NCBI RefSeq assembly: GCF_902489465.1
Contig: NZ_CABTZZ010000050.1
Location: 1-12,529 of the forward strand
Direction of reading: 5' to 3'
DNA length: 12,529 bases
DNA from: an uncultured Varibaculum sp.
Lineage (GTDB): Bacteria > Actinomycetota > Actinomycetes > Actinomycetales > Actinomycetaceae
Positions within the stretch are counted from its first letter, which is position 1. Each line of letters opens with the position of its first letter. The notes beneath the pieces were generated by a model. It did not search any database and was not told the DNA's origin. It saw nothing but the letters and a program-made list of their open reading frames with translations. Position numbers and translations under genes: made by a program. Of this stretch, positions 7,313-12,529 are shown piece after piece.

Positions 7313-8159
7313 GACGGGAAAGTACCACTAACTGGTTATCGCTCAAACGGATGTCACCTAGCTTTACCGCTGCGATAAGGCAGGCAGTACTGGGGCCATC
7401 TGCCTGCCAGGATTCAAAGGAAATCGGATCAACCAAATCCAGATACTCAATTTCGGCACCGCTTTCCCCCAGAGCCTGCCGGGTTGCGGCGAGAACTGCC
7501 GCCCCCGAGCCTGAGGACGCCGCCTCCCGCACTCCCGCAAAAAGGGCTTTCGCGAAGCAAGTAGCATCCTCGCGCTGCGTAGCAGAAAGAGCCTGGGTGG
7601 TTTGGGAAACTGTGAGTCCATCTAAATCCCGGAAAGTAGGAACTACCTCTACCGACACTGGAATATCCAAATCGCGCACCACCAGGCGCACCGCCGCTAA
7701 AAACTGGGCATCGCATTGCCCGATAAATACTTTATGAGGACGGACGATACCCAACATTTTCACCAATTGGGTTAGGCGATCCCGTGCCTGCCCTAGGTGA
7801 TGGGCACCTTCATATTGCCGGATAATCTGCCCGGGATCTAACAGCGTTAGCGCCGCCCCGAAAGGATAAAAAGCCTCAGTTGAGGGCGCGAAAATAATAT
7901 CTACCCCGCTGCGCGCCGCTAACTCTAAATCGGCAGCGCTAATCATATCGGAGGTAGTCTCAAAGGCCGGCCCTACCGGATCGGTATAAACCGAAGCCAC
8001 CAGGGTATCTACTCGCCCGCTGGCCTCAGTAAAAGCAGCCTGATGCCCGGGATGCCAGTTACCCCGGGTGACCACCAGCCCCACCGTTCCGGCATTTCTT
8101 TCTACCCGCTCCAAGGTTTGACGATCATGTACTACCAGCGGTTCTTTCGCTTTATTCAC
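7308..8159 (-). CDS. panC: Divergent pantothenate synthetase (PanC) homologue with altered active site
   Basis: The protein is 283 residues, the usual PanC length, and aligns end to end. It has the HIGH-like nucleotide motif (GNWHPGH, H36 and H39), the helix before VRPHKVFIG, VPTFRDLDGLTVS, and the C-terminal YLDLVDP and RLSDNQLV blocks. True PanC joins pantoate and beta-alanine using ATP. Several key positions differ: the catalytic Lys of GEKD is Cys149 (GQCD), the Arg of SSRN is Thr187 (SQTT), the Arg of the RPxHF segment is apparently lost (GAHHLGQ), and the family FVNPxQF becomes YTDPVGPAF. So either the substrate changed or the reaction is impaired. The start GTG at 8159 has GAGGGA 6 bp upstream. 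Position before lysS agrees with the conserved actinobacterial order, supporting descent from genuine panC. The family is confident; pantothenate synthesis is not. Confidence 0.8.
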   Translation of the reverse strand: MNKAKEPLVVHDRQTLERVERNAGTVGLVVTRGNWHPGHQAAFTEASGRVDTLVASVYTDPVGPAFETTSDMISAADLELAARSGVDIIFAPSTEAFYPFGAALTLLDPGQIIRQYEGAHHLGQARDRLTQLVKMLGIVRPHKVFIGQCDAQFLAAVRLVVRDLDIPVSVEVVPTFRDLDGLTVSQTTQALSATQREDATCFAKALFAGVREAASSGSGAAVLAATRQALGESGAEIEYLDLVDPISFESWQADGPSTACLIAAVKLGDIRLSDNQLVVLSRP

Positions 8160-8165
8160 GCTATT

Positions 8166-8202
8166 TCCCTCAGGTTATCTTTTTGTTGCTGGCTTGATTC
8201 TA
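8166..8202 (-). promoter_or_regulatory. panC leader: ribosome-binding site and candidate -10 box
   Basis: GAGGGA (8166-8171, minus strand) lies 6 bp before the GTG start of panC. TAGAAT (8197-8202) fits the actinobacterial -10 form TAnnnT and would give a leader of about 30 nt. No convincing -35 is seen. The response-regulator gene is transcribed divergently from the same ~150-bp gap. Confidence 0.4.
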
Positions 8203-8293
8203 CCTGTCGCGAGCCGAGATTAACACCTGCCCGCCCTAAGCTTTTACCCACCTACCTGCCAGAGTTCATTCAGCTATCATCCAGTTTTCTTGG

Positions 8294-8300
8294 TAATAAT
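8294..8300 (+). promoter_or_regulatory. Candidate -10 box of the response-regulator gene, possibly leaderless
   Basis: TAATAAT ends 7 bp before the ATG at 8308, preceded by TGG (extended -10-like). No Shine-Dalgarno sequence lies in front of that ATG. Transcription would then start at or next to the start codon, as in leaderless messages common in Actinobacteria. No clear -35 box is seen, so this is tentative. Confidence 0.35.
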
Positions 8301-8307
8301 TCACGCT

Positions 8308-9012
8308 ATGACTGCTAATGACACTGCTCGCCTACTGGTAGTAGACGATGAACCTAATATCCGTGATCTACTAGCCTCTTCCTTGCGCTATACCGGATTC
8401 GAAGTTTTCACTGCCGCTGACGGCTCCGAAGCGATAAAACAGGCCGAATCCACCGATCCGGATTTAATCGTATTAGACGTAATGCTGCCCGACGTGGACG
8501 GCTTCACTGTCACCCGCCGCCTGCGCGAAAATGGCTTCACCACTCCCATTCTTTTCCTGACCGCAAAAGACGATATGAGTGATAAAGTCCAGGGTCTGAC
8601 CGTAGGCGGGGACGATTATGTAACCAAACCTTTCGGGCTAGAGGAAGTGGTGGCGCGAATTAACGCTATCTTGCGGCGCACCCGGGGGCTTGCGGGTGAA
8701 GACGCGGTCATCCGGGTGGCCGATATTGCTTTAGACGAGGACGCTCATGAGGTACAACGCGCCGGCCAAGTAATCGACCTCTCCCCTACTGAGTTCAAAT
8801 TGCTGCGCTATCTGATGATTAACGAAGGACGAGTAGTTTCGAAAGCCCAAATCCTCGACCACGTGTGGGAATACGACTGGAATGGCGAAGCGGCGATTGT
8901 GGAATCGTATATTTCCTATCTGCGACGCAAGCTAGATGTGCCGGGATCGTGTGGAGATATCATCACCACCCGCCGAGGCATCGGCTACATGATTCGCACC
9001 GGAAAGCACTAA
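8308..9012 (+). CDS. PhoP/TrcR-like OmpR-family response regulator
   Basis: The protein is 234 residues from the ATG at 8308. A receiver domain (about 7-122) has the acidic pair D13/D14, phospho-acceptor D57 (IVLDVMLPD), switch Thr86 (FLTAKDD) and Lys108 (YVTKPF). A winged-helix DNA-binding domain (about 135-231) contains LSPTEFKLLRYLM, ILDHVWEYDW, ESYISYLRRKLD and TTRRGIGYMI. The whole resembles mycobacterial PhoP and TrcR, especially GLTVGGDDYVTKPF and LDEDAHEV. It binds DNA when phosphorylated by the kinase encoded next, whose ATG overlaps its stop (TAATG). A TTG start at 8290 is possible in frame but would add six unconserved residues. Targets are unknown; envelope-stress control would be a guess from related systems. 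Confidence 0.93.
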   Translation: MTANDTARLLVVDDEPNIRDLLASSLRYTGFEVFTAADGSEAIKQAESTDPDLIVLDVMLPDVDGFTVTRRLRENGFTTPILFLTAKDDMSDKVQGLTVGGDDYVTKPFGLEEVVARINAILRRTRGLAGEDAVIRVADIALDEDAHEVQRAGQVIDLSPTEFKLLRYLMINEGRVVSKAQILDHVWEYDWNGEAAIVESYISYLRRKLDVPGSCGDIITTRRGIGYMIRTGKH

Positions 9013-10652
9013 TGACCCCAGCAGCCCCCGGTAAAACAGAGCAGTTTTCTGCAGATAATCCGGCGCCAAAAGACAGCAAGCACCACCGCACCTATTGGCA
9101 ACGAATCCCGCTCACCTGGCGTTTAGTGCTAGTTATCATGGCACTGCTGGCTGGCGGATTGGGCGGAACTGGTGCCGCTATGCTCGGGATCTTGCATTCG
9201 CATTTGGCCGCGCAGATAGATTCCAATCTGAAGGCTACCGCCTCGCGGATTAAAACTAACGATTTAGTTGATCTGCTTGATAAAGGAACATTCCAAGGCA
9301 ATCAGCCCACCAATTATTTTGTGAGAGTAAACTACGCCGGACAGGTCGCCGAAGCTACCTCTTCTGCGGCGGCAGTAGATAGAGGACGCCCAGACTCTAA
9401 GGCTCTAGAGTTGGCAGAGCGTTCCCGCGATATCAAGTGGGAAAAGCCCTTTACGATCGCAGGCGAGTCCTCCTCGTCCTGGCGCGCCATTATGCTGCCA
9501 ATTCGTAGCGGCCAAACCCCTAAGATCACCGGAACCTTAATAGTGGCGCTTCCGCTGCAAACCGTTACCCAAACTGTTACTGCTACCGGCATTAATGTTC
9601 TGGGTACTTCGCTCATCATTATTTTGATCGGCGGGGTTTTGGCCTACGTATTAGTGCAAGTCTCCCTGCGCCCTCTGCGGCAAATGGAGGAAGTTGCCGG
9701 AAAAATCGCCTCCGGTGACCTGCACGAACGTATTGATTTATCCCAGGTGCGTGCCGGAGAGGTGCTTTCGCTGGCTTCTGCGCTTAACTTCATGCTTTCG
9801 CGAATTGAAGAAACTATTGTTACTCAAAAGCGTAATGAACAAAAAGTACGCCAGTTTGTTTCCGATGCTTCTCATGAGTTACGCACCCCCTTAGCAGCTA
9901 TCCGCGGATACGGGGAACTGTACAGAATGGGCGGGGTACCTCCCGAGCGGGTGGAAGAAGTTATGGGGCGGATCGAGTCAGAAGCCACCCGGATGGGACT
10001 TCTGGTAGAGGATCTACTAAAGCTTGCGCGTCTGGACGAAGGACGGAAAATAAAAATGGGGGCGGTAGATCTTTACCGGATAGCGGCGGCAGGAGCTTTA
10101 GATTTATCGGCACTTTCGCCCGAGAGAGAAATCAGTTTACTCCATCTGGATGGATCCGCCTTGGAGTTAGATGAGGGAGAAAGCGCTCTGGTGCTAGCCG
10201 ATCGCGATCAACTAACCCAAGTGATGACCAATCTAATCGGTAATGTGGAACGCTACACCAATCCCCAGGTACCGGTAGAAATCTTAACTGGCATTCACTC
10301 TGGTGAGGCAGTGTTAGAAGTACGTGATCACGGCGAGGGGGTTCCCGAAGAAGAACTTGAGGAGATTTTTGGTCGCTTTTACCGCCGTGACGGTTCGCGT
10401 TCGCGAGAAACCGGCGGCACCGGTCTGGGTCTCTCGATCGTGGCGGCTATCGCCGCGGTGCATGGGGGAACTGCCCAGGCGCTACCCACTGCCGGCGGGG
10501 GACTAACGATACGAATATCTTTCCCCGCACTGCCTCCTCCTGCCGTCCAGAAAAAACCGAGTAGGAAAATCGGCAAAGTTTTTAAGAAAGGCACGGGAAA
10601 GAAAGCTACGCGAAACACCGGGTCCGATGTGCCGAAAAACATAGAAGAATAG
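9012..10652 (+). CDS. Membrane sensor histidine kinase, partner of the preceding regulator
   Basis: The protein is 546 residues from the ATG at 9012, which overlaps the regulator stop by 1 bp. A cytoplasmic N-tail of ~35 residues leads to TM1 (about 37-60), an extracytoplasmic sensor of ~130 residues, TM2 (about 193-218) and a HAMP domain (about 219-270). The H-box FVSDASHELRTPL carries the phosphorylated His288. The ATPase domain has an N-box (NLIGNVERYT, N407/N411), G1 (VRDHGEGVP), F-box (IFGRFYRRD) and G2 (GGTGLGLSIV). All catalytic motifs are intact, so it should be active. The sensor region gives no ligand clue. The C-terminal ~35 residues after the ATPase fold are unusually Lys/Arg-rich and probably unstructured. 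The longer frame beginning at 8865 lies inside the regulator gene and is not the start. Confidence 0.94.
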   Translation: MTPAAPGKTEQFSADNPAPKDSKHHRTYWQRIPLTWRLVLVIMALLAGGLGGTGAAMLGILHSHLAAQIDSNLKATASRIKTNDLVDLLDKGTFQGNQPTNYFVRVNYAGQVAEATSSAAAVDRGRPDSKALELAERSRDIKWEKPFTIAGESSSSWRAIMLPIRSGQTPKITGTLIVALPLQTVTQTVTATGINVLGTSLIIILIGGVLAYVLVQVSLRPLRQMEEVAGKIASGDLHERIDLSQVRAGEVLSLASALNFMLSRIEETIVTQKRNEQKVRQFVSDASHELRTPLAAIRGYGELYRMGGVPPERVEEVMGRIESEATRMGLLVEDLLKLARLDEGRKIKMGAVDLYRIAAAGALDLSALSPEREISLLHLDGSALELDEGESALVLADRDQLTQVMTNLIGNVERYTNPQVPVEILTGIHSGEAVLEVRDHGEGVPEEELEEIFGRFYRRDGSRSRETGGTGLGLSIVAAIAAVHGGTAQALPTAGGGLTIRISFPALPPPAVQKKPSRKIGKVFKKGTGKKATRNTGSDVPKNIEE

Positions 10653-10654
10653 TC

Positions 10655-10675
10655 GCAGCTGCGGGGGCTGTTTTT
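10655..10675 (+). terminator. Weak terminator-like hairpin after the kinase gene
   Basis: CAGC (10656-10659) pairs with GCTG (10667-10670) around a G-rich loop, with one possible flanking G-U pair, and is followed by TTTTT. It begins 3 bp after the kinase stop. The T-run position suits a Rho-independent terminator, but the stem is only 4-5 bp, so termination would be partial. Confidence 0.4.
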
Positions 10676-10706
10676 GATTGTATTTTCCCTAAAGCGGTTT
10701 TAGCCG

Positions 10707-10712
10707 TAGGAT
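10707..10712 (+). promoter_or_regulatory. Candidate -10 box for the HD-like gene
   Basis: TAGGAT fits the TAGnnT form seen in many actinobacterial promoters and lies 38 bp before the ATG at 10751. No good -35 is visible. A small CTAAA/TTTAG inverted repeat lies just upstream. Low confidence. Confidence 0.25.
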
Positions 10713-10750
10713 AACCACTGCAACACTCAATCGTCGGGGGTACGAAGGCT

Positions 10751-11884
10751 ATGCCAGGTGCACCATCTTGGCTGCAGACGGGATTCGTCAAAGCTATGCG
10801 AGAGCTGGGGATCACCGACGATACCCTATTGCGTGAAGAAGCGGATAAGCTGCTGCAAATGTGGCAGTCAGCCGGGCGCCAATTCCATACCAAGAATCAT
10901 TTAATCCGTTTACTTACCTGTTTGGATCATTTTACAAACACTTCCCAACAGCCAGCAGTATTAACGGTTGCTGCCTGGTATCACGGAGTAATTACCCAGT
11001 CGCAAACACGCGCAAAAAACACTACTAACTACGAAAACTATCCCGCCTCGGCTGATTTTGCGCTTACCCGACTCTCAGAAATGGGACTACCAAAAGAGCT
11101 GGCTACCCGGGTTGGAGAATTGATTCTAATGCTGGAAGGGCGCCAGCCACCGCCCGATGATCTAGACGCCTGTGTATTCGTTGACGCCTCCATGTCATAC
11201 CTGGGAGCTTCTCCTCAGGATTACCGAGGCTATTGCCAGTTGATGCAAGCGGAAATGGACACTATGGAACCGCTGCGCTATGCGAGGTTACGCCGCTCTC
11301 TAATCTCAAAGTTATTGGCGCGCGATGCTATTTTTCTTTCTCCTTTGGGTAGCGGCAATGAAAATGCCGCCCGGCAAAATTTAGAGGGCGAGTACGCGAA
11401 GCTCTCGACATTGATCCCCGGGGATACTTCTGGGAAAGAGCGCTCAGGCCTACGTCCTCGCACTAAAGAAAAAACCCGCAGCGCAGATACTTCCGAGACT
11501 GTGGTTATCAAGGGAGCATCCTCGCGCACAGTTGCGCGACGGCCGATTCTAAACAGGGGAGAAAACCCGAGTTCTTTAAAAACTCCCCTAAGAAAAATTT
11601 CGGCGACCGAGCGAAAAGACCTGGAAGCACGCAGCGCTCGTTTGCAAGCTAAAAATGCCGGTAATGATAGCGAAAACGGTCTTTCTTCAATGGAAAATGT
11701 GGCTGACCAGTTTTCCACTTTGACGATGCGGAAAGTCACTATTAAAAATGGAGATTATCGCCGCGCCGAATCTGAGGAAGAAGAATTTGAAGAGGAAGAA
11801 ACGCCGACTACCTCCACAGATGAGGATGTAGAAGAGACAATGTATTCTTCCGCTGACGACGAGGATTCGCTGACCGAATTTTAG
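10751..11884 (+). CDS. HD-superfamily (COG4339-like) protein with degenerate metal site and acidic tail
   Basis: The protein is 377 residues; COG4339 predicted phosphohydrolases are usually about 200. Residues 25-200 follow that family: LLQMWQSAGRQFHTKNH (RHYHxxxH region, H46/H50), LTVAAWYHG (family FHD), LPKELATRVGELIL, then VFVDASMSYLG, YRGYCQLMQAEM and LRRSLISKLLARDAIFLSP. The defining HD pair reads His78-Gly79, the TxxH after the LIL helix is missing, and in the family DxDLxILG the second Asp is Ser147. Loss of several ligands argues against ordinary metal-dependent hydrolysis. Residues from about 225 on are low-complexity: first Arg/Lys/Ser-rich, then strongly acidic at 330-377 (SEEEEFEEEE and similar), likely disordered. 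The start has only a weak CGAAGG just upstream. It lies about 100 bp after the kinase, perhaps partly co-transcribed. Function unknown; a binding or scaffolding role is a guess. Confidence 0.75.
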   Translation: MPGAPSWLQTGFVKAMRELGITDDTLLREEADKLLQMWQSAGRQFHTKNHLIRLLTCLDHFTNTSQQPAVLTVAAWYHGVITQSQTRAKNTTNYENYPASADFALTRLSEMGLPKELATRVGELILMLEGRQPPPDDLDACVFVDASMSYLGASPQDYRGYCQLMQAEMDTMEPLRYARLRRSLISKLLARDAIFLSPLGSGNENAARQNLEGEYAKLSTLIPGDTSGKERSGLRPRTKEKTRSADTSETVVIKGASSRTVARRPILNRGENPSSLKTPLRKISATERKDLEARSARLQAKNAGNDSENGLSSMENVADQFSTLTMRKVTIKNGDYRRAESEEEEFEEEETPTTSTDEDVEETMYSSADDEDSLTEF

Positions 11885-12086
11885 GGATTCCCTTTCTGGT
11901 CTTCCAAAATTACGGGTACCAGACGCTTCGATCTTCCGATGATTGCTGATATGAACCCTGTCCCTCGCTATTATTTTGTCCCCAAGAACAGCTCAGGATC
12001 TAGTTTTCTGAAACTATTATCGCGCAGATTCTAGCAGGGCTAGTCAGGTTCTAGATTAAGGCGACAGCCAATCAATCAGTTATTTT
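11885..12086 (+). other. Intergenic region upstream of the WXG100 gene, CTAG-rich
   Basis: No supported gene lies here. A perfect hairpin TAGTTT/AAACTA (12001-12016, loop TCTG) and four CTAG tetramers at 12000, 12031, 12040 and 12051 lie within 55 bp. TAGATT (12052-12057) is a possible -10 box with TTCTAG 17 bp upstream in the -35 position. A looser TCTGGT/ACCAGA inverted repeat (11895-11923) follows the HD-like gene. The right part probably holds the WXG100 promoter. Confidence 0.4.
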
Positions 12087-12092
12087 AAGGAG
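12087..12092 (+). promoter_or_regulatory. Ribosome-binding site of the WXG100 gene
   Basis: AAGGAG lies 8 bp before the ATG at 12101. It is the strongest site on the plus strand of this window, in keeping with the high expression usual for secreted WXG100 proteins. Confidence 0.8.
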
Positions 12093-12100
12093 AAACCAAG

Positions 12101-12391
12101 ATGGCACAGTTCAATGTAGATTCCGGGCAAGTATCGGCAGCCGGAGCTCAGGCAGCAGCAATCGCCGGGCAACTGCGCACCGATGCCGCTGCCATGATGG
12201 CGCAAGTGCAGGCTCTGCAAGGATCCTGGACCGGGGCAGCTGCTAGTTCCTTCGCGGATTGCGCAACTCGCTGGCGCGCGGCGCAAGCCCAGATGGAGGC
12301 GGCTTTAGATTCTATTGGTCAGGCCTTGCAGGCTGCCTCTGTAAGCTACGAAGAAGCTGAAAGTGGGGCTGCCGCCATGTTCGCCGGTTAA
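12101..12391 (+). CDS. WXG100 (ESAT-6-like) type VII secretion protein
   Basis: The protein is 96 residues, the classical WXG100 length, with two predicted amphipathic helices rich in Ala and Gln. They are joined by a turn carrying W43-T44-G45 (GSWTGAAA). Near the C-terminus Y83-E-E-A-E87 matches the YxxxD/E export signal of type VII (ESX) substrates. There is no Sec signal peptide, as expected. It should form a helical-hairpin dimer and be exported by an EccC-type ATPase; no secretion component lies in this window. It has its own ribosome-binding site and a following terminator, so it looks monocistronic unless a partner lies beyond the edge. The family is secure; whether it is an effector or a structural substrate cannot be told. 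Confidence 0.93.
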   Translation: MAQFNVDSGQVSAAGAQAAAIAGQLRTDAAAMMAQVQALQGSWTGAAASSFADCATRWRAAQAQMEAALDSIGQALQAASVSYEEAESGAAAMFAG

Positions 12392-12438
12392 GGCCTAACC
12401 GCGAGTTGCTTTGGGTATTAACCCGAAAACACAGCCGG

Positions 12439-12460
12439 AAATGGGCATTAGCCCCATTTT
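12439..12460 (+). terminator. Terminator after the WXG100 gene
   Basis: AAATGGG (12439-12445) and CCCATTT (12453-12459) form a 7-bp stem with a 7-base loop, ending in a T-run (12457-12460). It lies 48 bp after the stop. A smaller GGGT/ACCC hairpin (about 12416-12424) precedes it. The stem could extend in an alternative pairing through GGGC/GCCC. Confidence 0.65.
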
Positions 12461-12497
12461 CTCGCATGCACCCCAAAATGGATAGACAAGGCGGGGA

Positions 12498-12513
12498 CGA
12501 ACCTCTCGGTTCG
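12498..12513. repeat. Perfect short inverted repeat at the genomic end of the contig
   Basis: CGAACC and GGTTCG pair perfectly around TCTC. The repeat ends exactly where the adapter sequence begins. It may be a genuine hairpin or the reason the assembly stopped here. Confidence 0.5.
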
Positions 12514-12529
12514 AGATCGGAAGAGCACA
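12514..12529. other. Illumina TruSeq adapter remnant (sequencing artefact)
   Basis: The last 16 bases, AGATCGGAAGAGCACA, are identical to the start of the standard Illumina TruSeq read-1 adapter. They are not genomic DNA, so the true sequence ends at 12513. Confidence 0.93.

Noticed and set aside
8865..10652. 595-residue kinase starting inside the regulator gene
   Set aside because: The first 49 codons overlap the regulator in another frame; the ATG at 9012 with the TAATG overlap is the standard arrangement.
11278..11739. 153-residue minus-strand frame opposite the HD-like gene
   Set aside because: It is the mirror of the Ser/Arg/Lys-rich tail region and matches no family; the plus-strand frame is continuous with a recognisable domain.
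11939..12034. Small 31-codon frame between the HD-like and WXG100 genes
   Set aside because: No ribosome-binding site, no recognisable sequence, and it covers the hairpin and CTAG region; likely chance.
12490..12529. tRNA T-arm-like GGTTCGAGATC
   Set aside because: The part after GGTTCG is adapter sequence, and the 5-bp T-stem does not pair; no acceptor or anticodon arm is present.

Overview
The window is a 12.5 kb stretch of a moderate-GC actinobacterial chromosome. The evidence is a WhiB2/WblE-type Fe-S regulator, a TIGR03089-type protein (a family known only from Actinobacteria), a PhoP/TrcR-like two-component pair, a WXG100 (ESAT-6-like) protein and the panC-lysS gene order. Base composition and divergence suggest Actinomycetaceae (Varibaculum/Actinomyces-like), but that genus-level guess is inference. 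The sequence looks like a whole short-read contig: its last 16 bases equal the start of the Illumina TruSeq adapter, and its first 34 bases contain no A or T.

Left half, all on the minus strand. A cell-envelope block runs toward the left edge: a type I mannose-6-phosphate isomerase (manA) overlapping a TIGR03089 protein by one base, then whiB2, then a large membrane-anchored family 2 glycosyltransferase that runs off the left end. The mycobacterial chromosome has manA, whiB2, a rhamnosyltransferase and a TIGR03089 gene in one neighbourhood, so this looks like an inherited cell-wall glycan/division cluster. Upstream of manA, and probably co-transcribed with it, is a stand-alone methionine-synthase-like (core MetE) gene. 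Further upstream are lysS and a strongly diverged panC. lysS may have its own promoter placed for leaderless translation.

Right half, plus strand. Starting divergently from panC is an OmpR/PhoP-type response regulator overlapping its sensor kinase by one base (TAATG). After a weak terminator-like hairpin comes an HD-superfamily protein (COG4339-like) that has lost several predicted metal ligands and carries a long acidic tail. A roughly 215-bp intergenic region rich in CTAG sites and a small hairpin precedes a WXG100 protein with a good ribosome-binding site and a downstream terminator.

The best candidates for undescribed biology are the PanC homologue with altered catalytic positions and the degenerate, acid-tailed HD protein. 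No mobile elements, CRISPR arrays, tRNA or rRNA genes were found.
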